From Paraburkholderia bryophila (GTDB lineage Bacteria; Pseudomonadota; Gammaproteobacteria; Burkholderiales; Burkholderiaceae): DNA of 64,000 bases. Below are positions 19,250-29,202 of the stretch, piece by piece (the stretch's first letter is position 1; every line of letters begins with the position of its first letter). The stretch covers positions 2,728,001-2,792,000 of the forward strand of contig NZ_JACCAS010000001.1 in NCBI RefSeq assembly GCF_013409255.1, written 5' to 3'. The notes under the pieces are model-generated. The model was given only the letters and a program-made list of their open reading frames with translations, was not told where the DNA came from and made no database searches. A program made the translations under genes and the position numbers.

Positions 19250-20685
19250 CGTTTCTGAAAGCGCGCGTAGAAAAATCCGTCGTGGTCTGAGTTCGCGCCG
19301 GCGCGCTCTTCAACGAGTTGTCCGGCAAGGGAACCGGCCGAGGTGTCGGCGGGCGCGCGGGCGACTGAAGGGAGAAGTTGCCCCGGCGCGTCCAATCGTA
19401 CCGCATCCTGGTACTTGTCTCCAAACCACTGCGCCTGTAACTCGCCTTCTTCGGGGAAGATCGAACACGTAACGTAAAGCAACTCGCCGCCAGCTTTTAC
19501 GAGCGGCCACAGCGCGTCGAGAATACGGCGTTGTTCCGCGACCAGCGCGGGAATATCCGACGCGCGACGCAACCAGCGAATGTCCGGATGACGCCGCACG
19601 ATGCCCGACGCCGAGCACGGCACATCGGCGAGAATGCGGTCGAACGGCTGGTCGAGGTCGTCGTGCCATTGCGCGGGCGCGCCGGCGTCGCCGATACGCA
19701 CTTCCGCTTCGAGCTTGAGCCGCTGCAAGTTTTCGCCGATGCGCCGCGCGCGCGACGCATCGCTTTCGAGCGCGACGAGCTGGAGATTGGCGAGTTCGAG
19801 CAGATGGCCGGTCTTGCCGCCGGGCGCCGCGCAGGCATCGAGCACGCGCATGCCGTCGCGCACGCCGAGCAGCGGCGCGGCGAGTTGCGCGCCGGCGTCC
19901 TGCACCGAAACGATGCCCTCGCTGAAACCGGGAATGCGGTCTACCGGCATCGGCGTGGCGAGCTTGACGGCGTAGTCGCCGGCCTTGCTCGCGGGAATGT
20001 GATGGTTCTGCAGCACTTGCAGATAGGCGTCGACCGTCGAGTGACGGGCGTTCACGCGCAGTGTGAGCGGGCCTTGCGTGTTGCCGGCGGCGAGCACCGC
20101 CTGCCAGGCGTCGGGCCAGGCGCGTTTCACCGCGTCGATCCACCACGACGGGTAGCTCCAGCGGGCCACTTCGTCGGCTTGCGCGGCCGCGAGCAACGTC
20201 TCGCGCTCACGCAGGAAACTGCGCAGCACCGCGTTGACGAGCCCCTTGGCGAACGCGAATTCACGACGCGCGTTGATGGCGCCGACCGCCTGATCGACCA
20301 CCGTGAACGGCGTGTACGCGGCGCTCGCTTCGTCGTCGACGAGTAGCGCGAGCGCGCAGGCAAGCACATGACCGACATGCGGCGGCGGCGCCTTCTTCAC
20401 CAGCTTCGCGATCAGCCATTCGGCGGTGGCAAGACGCCGCATCGTGCGGTACGCGATGTCCTGCACCGCGCCGCGCGCGGCGGCGGCACTACCTTCAGGC
20501 GCGGAGACGAAGACGGCTTGCAGCGCGGCCGGCAAAGCCGCGCCGAGACGCACGGCGCCGACGGCCTGGCCCGCGCAGTCGAGCGCGAACGCGAGCGATT
20601 CGGGCGCAAGGTGCAGCATCGACAAACGGGATTCGCGCGGTCGCGTCGATGGAGAAGCAGAACGCGAAGAAGGCTTTGGGGTCAT
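19246..20685 (-). CDS. rsmB: 16S rRNA m5C967 methyltransferase RsmB
   Basis: RsmB methylates C967 of 16S rRNA. An N-terminal NusB-like domain is followed by the methyltransferase domain, with DACAAPGGKTGHLLELA (SAM site) near residue 263, the catalytic-region motif DVPCSASGIVRRHPDIRW and the second cysteine motif VTCSIFPEEGE. The ATG at 20685 is chosen. An ATG at 20736 lies inside a TACAAT-like -10 element, so it probably precedes or sits at the transcript start. No clear Shine-Dalgarno is seen for 20685, so the start is uncertain by some codons. It heads rsmB-DUF4390-ntrY-ntrX. Confidence 0.93.
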   Translation of the reverse strand: MTPKPSSRSASPSTRPRESRLSMLHLAPESLAFALDCAGQAVGAVRLGAALPAALQAVFVSAPEGSAAAARGAVQDIAYRTMRRLATAEWLIAKLVKKAPPPHVGHVLACALALLVDDEASAAYTPFTVVDQAVGAINARREFAFAKGLVNAVLRSFLRERETLLAAAQADEVARWSYPSWWIDAVKRAWPDAWQAVLAAGNTQGPLTLRVNARHSTVDAYLQVLQNHHIPASKAGDYAVKLATPMPVDRIPGFSEGIVSVQDAGAQLAAPLLGVRDGMRVLDACAAPGGKTGHLLELANLQLVALESDASRARRIGENLQRLKLEAEVRIGDAGAPAQWHDDLDQPFDRILADVPCSASGIVRRHPDIRWLRRASDIPALVAEQRRILDALWPLVKAGGELLYVTCSIFPEEGELQAQWFGDKYQDAVRLDAPGQLLPSVARAPADTSAGSLAGQLVEERAGANSDHDGFFYARFQKR

Positions 20686-20805
20686 GAAGAAGGCAAAGAC
20701 AGGCCGCACGGTACGCGCGACGCAAACAGAACACATTGTAGCGTGGCGAGGCGCGGCGGCCCGGTGCTCGCACCGCTCGCAGGCATTTGGCCGCGGCCTC
20801 GAATA

Positions 20806-20836
20806 AAAAAGGCGAGTCCGTGGACTCGCCTTTTAT
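20806..20836 (-). terminator. Terminator after htpX
   Basis: On the minus strand AAAAGGCGAGTCC pairs with GGACTCGCCTTTT around a short loop, and T residues continue after the stem. It lies between the htpX stop and the rsmB start and separates the two units. Confidence 0.88.
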
Positions 20837-20861
20837 CGCAGCGCATAAGCGCCGCGAGGTG

Positions 20862-21719
20862 TTATTCGAAGCGCCCGGTACGCGCCATTTCCATCAAACG
20901 CGCGACGCGTTCTTCGGTAGCCGGGTGTGTCGAGAACAGCTTTCCGATGCCGCCACCCGACAGCGGATTCATGATCATCATCTGCGCGGTGGCCGGATGC
21001 TGCTCGGCGACCGGGAACGGAATACCGCTTGCGTAGCGATGAATCTTGTCGAGCGCCGAAGCGAGTGCTTGCGGATCGCCCGAAATCTGCGCGCCGCCGC
21101 GGTCCGCTTCGAATTCACGCGCGCGCGAAATCGCCATCTGAATCAGCGCGCCAGCGATCGGTGCCAGCAGCGCCACCGCAATGCCCGCGATCGGATTCGT
21201 GGAACGGCCGTTTTCGTCGCGGCTGCCGAAGAACATCGCGAAGTTCGCCAGCGCGGAAATCGCGCCCGCCATGGTGGCCGACACCGTCGAGATCAGAATG
21301 TCGCGGTGCTTCACGTGCGCCAGTTCGTGCGCCATCACGCCACGCATTTCGCGCTCGGACAGCACGCGCAGAATACCGGTGGTCGCGGCAACCGCCGCGT
21401 GCTCCGGGTTGCGGCCCGTGGCGAACGCGTTCGGCGCGTCTTCGTTGATCAGGTAGACGCGCGGCATCGGCAAATTAGCGCGCGTGGCGAGCTCGCGGAC
21501 CATGCGGTAGAACTGCGGCGCGCTGGTTTCGTCGACTTCCTGCGCGTTGTACATGCGCAGCACCATCTTGTCCGAGAACCAGTACGAAAAGAAATTCATT
21601 CCCAGCGCGATCACGAGCGCGATCATCATGCCGCGCGATCCACCGATCATGCCGCCGATCACGATGAAAAGGGCCGTGATCGCGGCCATCAACATCGCGG
21701 TTTTGACCCAATTGAACAT
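20862..21719 (-). CDS. htpX: Heat-shock membrane zinc protease HtpX
   Basis: HtpX degrades misfolded inner-membrane proteins. The 285 residues show four membrane segments, the HExxH zinc motif in [10 protein letters not shown] near residue 130 and the third ligand in [10 protein letters not shown]. The start at 21719 (MFNWVKTAM) has AAGGAG seven bases upstream, better than the ATG at 21752. A near-perfect sigma-32 promoter lies 79 bp upstream, in keeping with heat-shock control. Confidence 0.96.
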   Translation of the reverse strand: MFNWVKTAMLMAAITALFIVIGGMIGGSRGMMIALVIALGMNFFSYWFSDKMVLRMYNAQEVDETSAPQFYRMVRELATRANLPMPRVYLINEDAPNAFATGRNPEHAAVAATTGILRVLSEREMRGVMAHELAHVKHRDILISTVSATMAGAISALANFAMFFGSRDENGRSTNPIAGIAVALLAPIAGALIQMAISRAREFEADRGGAQISGDPQALASALDKIHRYASGIPFPVAEQHPATAQMMIMNPLSGGGIGKLFSTHPATEERVARLMEMARTGRFE

Positions 21720-21797
21720 GTCTGCTACTCCTTGCCCTAACGCGGGGTTCATATCTGCGCCGCATCATGCGACGCCTGATTGTAAGCTAATTGTTAG

Positions 21798-21822
21798 ATA
21801 TGGGCGCGCGCGGAAAATTCAA
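21798..21822 (-). promoter_or_regulatory. Sigma-32 (heat-shock) promoter of htpX
   Basis: Read on the minus strand, TTGAA (21822-21818), 13 bases, then CCCATAT (21804-21798). This fits the RpoH consensus (CTTGAA, 13-17 bases, CCCCATNT) apart from one C in each box. It begins within a base of the stop codon of the LysE-type gene and lies 79 bp from the htpX start. Confidence 0.75.
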
Positions 21823-22464
21823 TCATCTTGATGCGGTGGCCAGCTTGATGCCCAAGCCGACAAAGGCGCTGCCGACGCCGCGATCCAGCCATTTCTTCAG
21901 CGACTGCTTGCCGGAGAAACGCCGCGTCACGCTACCGGCGATCCAGGCGACGAAACTGCTCCAGAGCATGCTCATCACCACGAACACGGCGCCGAGCGTG
22001 AGGAACGCAAACGCTTTGTGGTCGCTGCCCGCCGTCACGAATTGCGGGAAGAACGACACAAAGAACAGCACCACCTTGGGATTCAGCACATTGGTCCAGA
22101 AGCCTTGCAGGAACAACTGGCGCAACGACTTGGCGCCGCCGACCGCACGCGCTTCGCCCGCGACCTGGTCCGCTGCCGGTTTGGCCAGAAGCAACCGCAC
22201 GCCGAGATACATCAGATAAAGAGCGCCGACAAACTTGATGACGGTAAACGCGGTGGCCGAGGCGGCCAGCACCGCGGTCAGGCCGAACGCGCAGGCGAGC
22301 GAGTGAACGCAGCAGCCCGCCGAGATGCCGAGCGCGGACATCAATCCCGCACCGCGGCCCTGTGCGACGCTGCGGCCGACGATATAGGCGGTATCCGGAC
22401 CGGGCGTCACGTTCAACAGAAAGACCGCGGCGATGAAAAAGCTGAAATGGGTGATGCCGAACAT
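21823..22464 (-). CDS. LysE/RhtB-family amino-acid exporter
   Basis: A 213-residue membrane protein with about six segments and the LysE/RhtB signature near the start (LLNVTPGPDTAYIVGRSVAQG), plus FWTNVLNPKVVLFFVSFFPQF in the middle. Such proteins export amino acids or small metabolites; the substrate is not predictable. The start MFGITHFSFF at 22464 is preferred to an upstream ATG at 22539 with no membrane-protein character. It lies between fmt and htpX, where many relatives have nothing, so it may be an insertion into a conserved cluster. Confidence 0.88.
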   Translation of the reverse strand: MFGITHFSFFIAAVFLLNVTPGPDTAYIVGRSVAQGRGAGLMSALGISAGCCVHSLACAFGLTAVLAASATAFTVIKFVGALYLMYLGVRLLLAKPAADQVAGEARAVGGAKSLRQLFLQGFWTNVLNPKVVLFFVSFFPQFVTAGSDHKAFAFLTLGAVFVVMSMLWSSFVAWIAGSVTRRFSGKQSLKKWLDRGVGSAFVGLGIKLATASR

Positions 22465-22577
22465 GAAAATCCTCGAAACGTGGGGGACTGCATGGAGGAT
22501 TCTAACGCGCGGCAGGGTCGCGGCGGAGGCCTTGAGCATCGGCCGAACGGACGATGTTCAAGGCCTGCGCGAGCCTG

Positions 22578-23573
22578 TTATTTTGCTTCGGGGAGCTGGA
22601 AACGCTGTCCCACGGCCAGCGTCGAGCCGGCCAGGAATTCGCGCACCGGCAGGCGCTTGCCGCCGGGTTTCTGCAACTGTGTGAGACGCAGCGCGCCTTC
22701 GCCACAAGCCACCAGCACGCCTTCGGTGGACACTTCGGTGATCGTGCCGGGTGCGCCGTCGCCCTGTGCGCTGACGGAAATCGCGGGAACCGCCGCCCAG
22801 ATTTTGATTGAGGTGCCGTCTTCCAGCGTGCCGAGGCCGCCGGGGAACGGGTCAAACGCACGTACCTGGCGCGCGAGGACCGTAGCCGGGCAGCGCCAGT
22901 CGAGCGCAGCTTCCTGCTTGCCGATCTTTTCCGCATAGGTCACGCCGTCCGCCGGTTGCGGCGTGGCGGCCAGCTTGCCGCTGCGCTCAAGCTCGATCAG
23001 CGCCTCGACGATCAGCTTCGCGCCGTCTTGCGCCAGACGGTCGTGCAACGTGGCCGTGGTGTCGTCGCCGGTAATGGAGGTGCGGGCCTCGGAGATCATC
23101 GCGCCGGTGTCGAGGCCGACGTCCATCTGCATCAGCGTGATGCCGGTTTCAGCGTCGCCCGCTTCGATTGCGCGGTGAATCGGCGCGGCGCCACGCCAGC
23201 GTGGCAGCAACGAGGCGTGAATGTTGATGCAGCCCAGTCGCGGAATATCGAGCACTTCCTGCGGCAGGATCAGACCGTAGGCGGCCACGACCATCACGTC
23301 GTGCGGCGTGGCGCGCAGTTGCTCGATCGCGGCGGCCGCCTCTTCGGGATATTTGCCGGCGCGGCGCAGCGAAGGCGGCTGCGCGACAGCCAGCCCGTGC
23401 TCCTCGGCGTAACGCTTGACCGGGCTCGCCTGCAATTTCATGCCGCGCCCTGCGGGACGGTCCGGCTGGGTCAGCACGAGCGGCACCGCAAAGCCGGCGC
23501 TGTGGATCGCGGCCAGTGCGGCTGCGGCGAACTCCGGCGTACCGGCAAAGATAACGCGCAACGAATGACTCAT
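22578..23573 (-). CDS. fmt: Methionyl-tRNA formyltransferase
   Basis: Fmt formylates initiator Met-tRNA using 10-formyltetrahydrofolate. The 331 residues carry [10 protein letters not shown] at the start, the [21 protein letters not shown] signature near residue 110 and the C-terminal tRNA-binding domain. It follows def by 31 bases; deformylase and formyltransferase act at opposite ends of the same cycle. Confidence 0.97.
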   Translation of the reverse strand: MSHSLRVIFAGTPEFAAAALAAIHSAGFAVPLVLTQPDRPAGRGMKLQASPVKRYAEEHGLAVAQPPSLRRAGKYPEEAAAAIEQLRATPHDVMVVAAYGLILPQEVLDIPRLGCINIHASLLPRWRGAAPIHRAIEAGDAETGITLMQMDVGLDTGAMISEARTSITGDDTTATLHDRLAQDGAKLIVEALIELERSGKLAATPQPADGVTYAEKIGKQEAALDWRCPATVLARQVRAFDPFPGGLGTLEDGTSIKIWAAVPAISVSAQGDGAPGTITEVSTEGVLVACGEGALRLTQLQKPGGKRLPVREFLAGSTLAVGQRFQLPEAK

Positions 23574-23604
23574 GGACGGGGACAGGTGGCGAGGTGGACG
23601 CGCA

Positions 23605-24108
23605 TTACATCGCGTGGGCGAGCTTTTTCATCTTGCTCTTGATGCGCGTCTGCTTCAGCGACGACAGGTACTCGACGAACACGCGGCCCATCAGGTGATC
23701 CATTTCGTGCTGGATGCACACCGCGAGCAGGCCTTCACAGTCCAGCTCGAAGGTTTCGCCCTTCTCGTTCAACGCCCGCACGCGCACTTGCTCGGCGCGC
23801 TCGACATTGTCGTAAATACCCGGCACCGACAGGCAACCCTCTTCCGACAGCTTTCTTTCGTCGCTCGACCAGATGATTTCCGGGTTGATGAACGCGAGCA
23901 GTTCGTTGTGATCGTCCGACACGTCGATCACGATCACGCGCTCGTGCACGTCGACCTGGGTCGCGGCAAGACCGACGCCGGGCGCCGCGTACATGGTTTC
24001 AGCCATGTCTTTGACAAGGCGGCGAATGCGGTCGTTGACCGCCGCGACCGGCTTCGCGATCTTGTGCAGCCGTTTGTCCGGGTAATTGAGGATGTTCAGT
24101 AAAGCCAT
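23605..24108 (-). CDS. def: Peptide deformylase
   Basis: Def removes the N-formyl group from new proteins. The 167 residues contain all three family motifs: [16 protein letters not shown] (metal Cys) and QHEMDHLMG (HExxH). The start [19 protein letters not shown] at 24108 is canonical; a longer open frame to 24483 is unrelated. It is divergent from dprA. Confidence 0.97.
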   Translation of the reverse strand: MALLNILNYPDKRLHKIAKPVAAVNDRIRRLVKDMAETMYAAPGVGLAATQVDVHERVIVIDVSDDHNELLAFINPEIIWSSDERKLSEEGCLSVPGIYDNVERAEQVRVRALNEKGETFELDCEGLLAVCIQHEMDHLMGRVFVEYLSSLKQTRIKSKMKKLAHAM

Positions 24109-24351
24109 GATCTTGAGTGTGTTTTTAGGCGCCGCTGACCGTTGTGAGGCCCGCGTTAGCCATTCGGCCAGGTTGTGGACGCGCCGCGTTACGCACAGGA
24201 TAGATGGTGTCGAACCGGTTCGATTCAACGCGCCAGGTGCGCTAGACGACGAGCCCGCGCGGGTTGGCGCGGCGCTGCAGTTATTTCGGATGATGAAAAT
24301 TTTAGCATGGCGCCCGCCTGCCCGCTGGCCCTGCAGGAGGATCGACTCGCA

Positions 24352-25626
24352 ATGCACAGCTTGCCTGCAACCGATTTTGAAATCGCCGCCTGGCTGCGGC
24401 TTTCGCTCGCGCCCGGTCTGAAACCAGCGGCGCTGCGTCTGTTGTTGACCGCTTTTGGACTGCCGGAAGCGATTTTCGACCAACCACCGGCCGCACTGGC
24501 AGCGGTCGCCGGCGAGGCCGCAGCGCGCGCGGCGCTGGCGCCGACCGGTCCGGAATTCGACGCCCAGCTCGACGCCGTGCTCGCGTGGCGCGAACTGGCC
24601 GGTAACCAGGTCGTCATGCTCGATGACCCCGCTTACCCGCCCGCGCTGCTGACCATGCCCGATCCACCGCCGCTGCTATATATAAAGGGCCGGCTGGATC
24701 TGCTGCATACGCGCGCGGTTGCGCTGGTGGGCAGCCGCAGCGCGACGCCGCAAGGCGTCGAAGACGCGGAGCGCTTCGCGCGGGCGTTGTCGGCGGCCGG
24801 CGTGACCATCGTGTCGGGGCTGGCGCTCGGCATCGACGGCGCCGCGCATCGGGGCGCCCTGGAGGGCGTGGGCGGGACCGTCGCCGTGATCGGCACCGGC
24901 GCGGATCTGGTGTACCCGTCGGCGCATCACGCGCTGGCGCGGCAGATCGCGGTGAAGGGCGTGATTCTCTCTGAATGGCCGCTCGGCACACCCGCGCGCG
25001 CCGCCAACTTCCCGCAACGTAATCGGCTGATCGCCGGATTGGTCAGCGGCGTGGTGATCGTCGAGGCAGCGATGCGCTCCGGCTCGCTGATTACCGCAAG
25101 GCTGGCCAACGAAATGGGACGCGACATCTTCGCGTTGCCGGGATCGATTCACGCGCCGCTCTCGCGCGGATGTCATCGGATCATCAAGCAGGGGGCCAAG
25201 CTGGTGGAGACGCCGGACGAAATACTGGAAGAGCTTGGTTTCACGCAGCGACCGACCGCCAAGGCTGGCTCTGCGGCATCGCTACACGCGCTTTTTGGCG
25301 ACGGGGTCGAACAACCGGGCGCGCTTCCTCAGGCTGGGGCAGCCTTAGCGGCGGAACACGCGGCAACTCGCGAAAACGCCGCCCACGCGGCCACACGAGC
25401 AACGGCGTCATCTGCGCGTCCACCGAGCGCCGAGGCCCAGCAACTCCTCGCTGCGCTCGGTCATTCACCCACCACGCTTGAAATTCTTGCGACCCGCACC
25501 GAGATGGAGGACACCGCTTTACAAACCACCTTGCTGCAACTCGAACTCGCCGGCCAGGTGACGATGCTGCCCGGCGGCCGCTTCATGCGGGCAAGCCACG
25601 ACCGACCTCGCCTTGACCAAGGTTGA
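24352..25626 (+). CDS. dprA: DNA processing protein DprA
   Basis: DprA protects incoming single-stranded DNA and loads RecA during natural transformation. The 424 residues show an N-terminal helical region, the Rossmann-like DprA core ([50 protein letters not shown]) and a C-terminal winged-helix domain after an Ala-rich linker. The ATG at 24352 has AGGAGG eleven bases upstream; an in-frame ATG at 24307 has none. It is divergent from def and followed by a thioredoxin-like gene. Confidence 0.94.
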   Translation: MHSLPATDFEIAAWLRLSLAPGLKPAALRLLLTAFGLPEAIFDQPPAALAAVAGEAAARAALAPTGPEFDAQLDAVLAWRELAGNQVVMLDDPAYPPALLTMPDPPPLLYIKGRLDLLHTRAVALVGSRSATPQGVEDAERFARALSAAGVTIVSGLALGIDGAAHRGALEGVGGTVAVIGTGADLVYPSAHHALARQIAVKGVILSEWPLGTPARAANFPQRNRLIAGLVSGVVIVEAAMRSGSLITARLANEMGRDIFALPGSIHAPLSRGCHRIIKQGAKLVETPDEILEELGFTQRPTAKAGSAASLHALFGDGVEQPGALPQAGAALAAEHAATRENAAHAATRATASSARPPSAEAQQLLAALGHSPTTLEILATRTEMEDTALQTTLLQLELAGQVTMLPGGRFMRASHDRPRLDQG

Positions 25627-25693
25627 CCACTCTCGCGGATCGACCATGCTACATTCGCGCCAAAGCACTCGACAAAGTACGTAAGGAACCACC

Positions 25694-26071
25694 ATGCCCG
25701 CGCTGAACCTCGACACCGACCAAGACCGGATCGCCGAGCGCGTCAACGAGCCCGACACGCTGTTCGTCGCCTGCCTGTGCGCGGAGTGGTGCGGAACCTG
25801 TCGCGACTATCAGGACGCCTTCGACAAGCTGGCCGATCGTCACCCGGATATCTGTTTCGCATGGATCGACATTGAAACCCATGCGGACCGTTTCGACGAT
25901 CTGGACGTCGAGAATTTCCCGACCATCCTGATCGAAGACTCGGTCACGACACGATTCTTCGGCACGGTATTGCCACAGGCGGCGATTGTGGAACGGATGT
26001 TGTCGGATCTGACGGCCGTGCCCGGCGTCAGCGGCGCGCCTAAATTGCGGCCGGCGCTCCAGGTGGCCTGA
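25694..26071 (+). CDS. Thioredoxin-like protein
   Basis: A 125-residue cytoplasmic thioredoxin fold with the active site W-C33-G-T-C36 and the cis-proline loop NFPTILI. No signal peptide. The motif CGTC differs from the CGPC of housekeeping thioredoxins, so redox potential and partner may differ. It lies 68 bases after dprA in the same direction and may be co-transcribed. The role is unknown. Confidence 0.85.
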   Translation: MPALNLDTDQDRIAERVNEPDTLFVACLCAEWCGTCRDYQDAFDKLADRHPDICFAWIDIETHADRFDDLDVENFPTILIEDSVTTRFFGTVLPQAAIVERMLSDLTAVPGVSGAPKLRPALQVA

Positions 26072-26196
26072 TGAGGCAGCCTGAAACCGCAACGCCCAAG
26101 CCTTGCGGCACAAGCGTTGCGAGCAGGTCACGGCGTGTTTTCCATAACTTGCCCGAGCGCGGAGCCCGCAATTAAGATGGCGCGCTTTTATGGCAC

Positions 26197-26226
26197 TTGA
26201 CACGTCGCCTTCGCGGCGTGTGCTAT
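26197..26226 (+). promoter_or_regulatory. Candidate topB promoter
   Basis: A perfect TTGACA at 26197-26202 and TGCTAT at 26221-26226 with an 18-base spacer, about 100 bases before topB. The spacer holds an imperfect dyad (CACG-TCGC / GCGG-CGTG) that could be an operator or merely a GC-rich hairpin. Confidence 0.5.
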
Positions 26227-26327
26227 AAAGCGGTCGTTAATGGGTCGCAAAGGTCGCAAACGAGGGTCGCGCGAATAACCGCGCACTCAAGGCCATCAAC
26301 CCGGATCTACCAACCTCACATCGAGTC

Positions 26328-29015
26328 ATGTCCAAAGCACTGATCATCGCCGAAAAGCCTTCCGTCGCGAACGACATCGCGAAGGCTTTGGGCGGCTTTA
26401 CCAAGCATGACGAATACTACGAAAGCGACGACTACGTCCTTTCCTCGGCAGTCGGCCACCTGCTGGAAATCGCCGCGCCCGAAGACTATGAAGTCAAACG
26501 CGGCAAGTGGAGTTTCGCCAATCTGCCTGTCATTCCGCCGCATTTCGACCTCAATCCGATCGCCAAGAGCGAGTCGCGCCTGAAGGTGCTGACCAAGCTG
26601 CTCAAGCGTAAAGACGTCGACCGCCTGATCAACGCATGTGACGCGGGGCGCGAGGGCGAGCTGATTTTCCGCCTGATCGCGCAACACGCGAAGGCCAAAC
26701 AGCCGGTGCAGCGCCTGTGGCTGCAATCCATGACGGCCGGCTCGATCCGCGACGGCTTCGCCCGTCTGCGTAGCGACGAAGAGATGCAGCCGCTGGCCGA
26801 TGCCGCGCGTTGCCGCTCGGAAGCCGACTGGCTGGTCGGCATCAACGGCACGCGGGCCATGACCGCTTTCAATAGCAAGGGCGGCGGCTTCTTCCTGACC
26901 ACGGTCGGGCGGGTGCAGACGCCGACGCTGTCGATCGTGGTCGAGCGCGAAGAAAAAATTCGCCGCTTCGTGGCGCGCGACTATTGGGAAGTGAAGGCGG
27001 AGTTCGTCTGCGCCGGCGGTTTCTACGAAGGCCGTTGGTACGATCCGAAATTCAAGCGCGACGAGTTCGATCCGGAAAAGCGCGATTCGCGTCTGTGGGC
27101 GCTGCCCGCGGCCGAAACGATCGTTGCCGCCTGCCGCGGCCAGATCGGCAAGGTCAGCGAAGAATCGAAGCCGTCCACGCAACTCTCGCCGGCGCTGTTC
27201 GACCTGACCAGCCTGCAACGCGAGGCCAATGGCCGCTTCGGCTTCTCCGCGAAAAACACGCTGGGCCTCGCCCAGGCGCTGTACGAAAAGCACAAGGTCC
27301 TGACCTATCCCCGTACCGACGCGCGCGCGCTGCCGGAAGACTATCTGGATACGGTCAAAGACACGCTCGGCATGCTCAAGGAGAGCAACAACTATCTGCC
27401 GTTTGCCAAGCAGGTGTTGGACAAGGGCTGGGTGAAGCCGAACAAGCGCATCTTCGACAACTCGAAGATCAGCGATCACTTCGCAATCATCCCGACGGCG
27501 CAAGCGCCGAAGAACCTCTCCGAGCCGGAACAGAAGCTCTACGACCTGGTCGTGAAGCGGTTCCTGTCGGTGTTCTTCCCGGCCGCCGAATATCGCGTGA
27601 CGACGCGGATCACGGAAGTGGTCGGCCATCACTTCAAGACGGAAGGCAAGGTACTGGTCGAGCCGGGCTGGCTGCAGGTCTACGGCCGCGAAATCAGCGG
27701 TGAAGACGCGAACCTCGTGCCGGTGCAGAAGGACGAGAAGGTCAAGACCGACAAGATCGCCGCCCAGCAACTGGTGACGAAGCCGCCCGCACGCTACAAC
27801 GAAGCGACCTTGCTGTCGGCCATGGAAGGCGCAGGCAAGCTCGTCGAAGACGACGAACTGCGCGAAGCGATGGCGGCCAAGGGGCTCGGCACGCCGGCCA
27901 CGCGCGCCGCGATTATCGAAGGTCTGCTCGGCGAAAAGTATCTGATCCGCGAAGGCCGCGATCTGATTCCGACCGCCAAGGCATTCCAGTTGATGACGCT
28001 ATTGCGCGGCCTCGGCGTGAAAGAACTGACCGCACCGGAATTGACCGGCGAGTGGGAATACAAGCTCTCGCAAATGGAACGCGGCAACCTGCCGCGCGAC
28101 GCGTTCATGCAGGAAATCGCCCGCATGACGCAGACCATCGTCAAGCGCGCGAAAGAATACGATTCCGACACGATCCCGGGTGATTACGCGACGTTAGAGA
28201 CGCCGTGTCCGAACTGCGGCGGTCAGGTGAAGGAAAACTACCGGCGCTTCGCCTGCTCGAAATGCGAGTTTTCGATTTCGAAGATTCCGGGTGGACGCCA
28301 GTTCGAAATTCCGGAAGTCGAAGAGCTGCTGCAGAACAAGACGATCGGGCCGCTGTCGGGTTTCCGCAGCAAGATGGGCCGTCCGTTCTCGGCGATTCTG
28401 AAGCTGTCGCTCGACGACGAGATCAAGAACTACAAGCTCGAGTTCGACTTCGGCCAGGATTCGGGCGGCGAAGATGGCGAACCGCCTGATTTCTCCGACC
28501 AGCAGTCGGTGGGCGCGTGTCCGAAGTGCAAGGGCCGCGTGTTCGAACACGGCATGAGCTATGTCTGCGAGAACTCGGTTGCGAATCCGAAGACCTGCGA
28601 CTTCCGTTCGGGCAAGGTGATCCTGCAGCAGGAAATGTCCCGCGAACAGATGGCGAAGCTGCTCGAAGAAGGCCGTACGGACCTGCTGACGAACTTCAAG
28701 TCGTCGCGCACCGGTCGCAACTTCAAGGCGTTCCTCGTCAAGCAGAACGACGGCAAGATCGGCTTCGAGTTCGAGAAGAAGGAACCGTCCGCCAAGACAG
28801 TGGCGAAAAACGCGGCGGCGAAGTCGGCTGCCAAGGCGGCGCCGGATTCGGAATCGGACGACGACGAAGGGTCTGTCGCGGTGAAGGCCGTGCCGGCTGC
28901 CAAGAAGATCGCAGCGAAGAAAGCGCCTGCGGCCAAGAAGGCGGCCACTAAAACTGCAGCGGCAGCCAAGAAAGCACCGGCGAAGAAAACCGTGGCGCGT
29001 AAAACCGGCTCCTGA
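26328..29015 (+). CDS. topB: DNA topoisomerase III
   Basis: A type IA topoisomerase that decatenates DNA with single-stranded regions. The Toprim domain begins at ALIIAEKPSVANDIAKAL, and the catalytic tyrosine is Y327 in LTYPRTDARALP. After the core come two zinc-ribbon-like regions (CPNCGG...CSKC and CPKCKG with later Cys residues) and a topoisomerase C-terminal repeat near residues 760-820. The last 70 residues are an AKK/AAK-rich basic tail like histone H1, probably for DNA binding. The 895 residues are longer than E. coli TopB (about 650) because of these additions. Confidence 0.95.
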   Translation: MSKALIIAEKPSVANDIAKALGGFTKHDEYYESDDYVLSSAVGHLLEIAAPEDYEVKRGKWSFANLPVIPPHFDLNPIAKSESRLKVLTKLLKRKDVDRLINACDAGREGELIFRLIAQHAKAKQPVQRLWLQSMTAGSIRDGFARLRSDEEMQPLADAARCRSEADWLVGINGTRAMTAFNSKGGGFFLTTVGRVQTPTLSIVVEREEKIRRFVARDYWEVKAEFVCAGGFYEGRWYDPKFKRDEFDPEKRDSRLWALPAAETIVAACRGQIGKVSEESKPSTQLSPALFDLTSLQREANGRFGFSAKNTLGLAQALYEKHKVLTYPRTDARALPEDYLDTVKDTLGMLKESNNYLPFAKQVLDKGWVKPNKRIFDNSKISDHFAIIPTAQAPKNLSEPEQKLYDLVVKRFLSVFFPAAEYRVTTRITEVVGHHFKTEGKVLVEPGWLQVYGREISGEDANLVPVQKDEKVKTDKIAAQQLVTKPPARYNEATLLSAMEGAGKLVEDDELREAMAAKGLGTPATRAAIIEGLLGEKYLIREGRDLIPTAKAFQLMTLLRGLGVKELTAPELTGEWEYKLSQMERGNLPRDAFMQEIARMTQTIVKRAKEYDSDTIPGDYATLETPCPNCGGQVKENYRRFACSKCEFSISKIPGGRQFEIPEVEELLQNKTIGPLSGFRSKMGRPFSAILKLSLDDEIKNYKLEFDFGQDSGGEDGEPPDFSDQQSVGACPKCKGRVFEHGMSYVCENSVANPKTCDFRSGKVILQQEMSREQMAKLLEEGRTDLLTNFKSSRTGRNFKAFLVKQNDGKIGFEFEKKEPSAKTVAKNAAAKSAAKAAPDSESDDDEGSVAVKAVPAAKKIAAKKAPAAKKAATKTAAAAKKAPAKKTVARKTGS

Positions 29016-29096
29016 TCCAGGCCACCAAGGCTGGAGGCAGCGTTTGCTTCCAGCCAGCTTCATAGATTTGGAGTCGCGCAGTCTCCGCCGCGCCAC

Positions 29097-29136
29097 GAAA
29101 AAAGGCGCAGTCACTTCCGTGACTGCGCCTTTTTCT
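29097..29136. terminator. Bidirectional terminator between topB and the LysR gene
   Basis: AAAAAAGGCGCAGTCAC pairs with GTGACTGCGCCTTTTTT around a short TTCC-type loop. A-run on one side and T-run on the other allow termination of both convergent genes. Confidence 0.92.
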
Positions 29137-29202
29137 TTGTCCGCCGGAGCGCGGCTATTGCGCGCCGCGCCCGGCTTCCGAGCCTGATCGATCCACCCGC
29201 AC

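Noticed and set aside
26316..27770. Long antisense frame opposite topB
   Set aside because: Shadow of topB with Arg/Asp/His-rich composition; no independent start signals.
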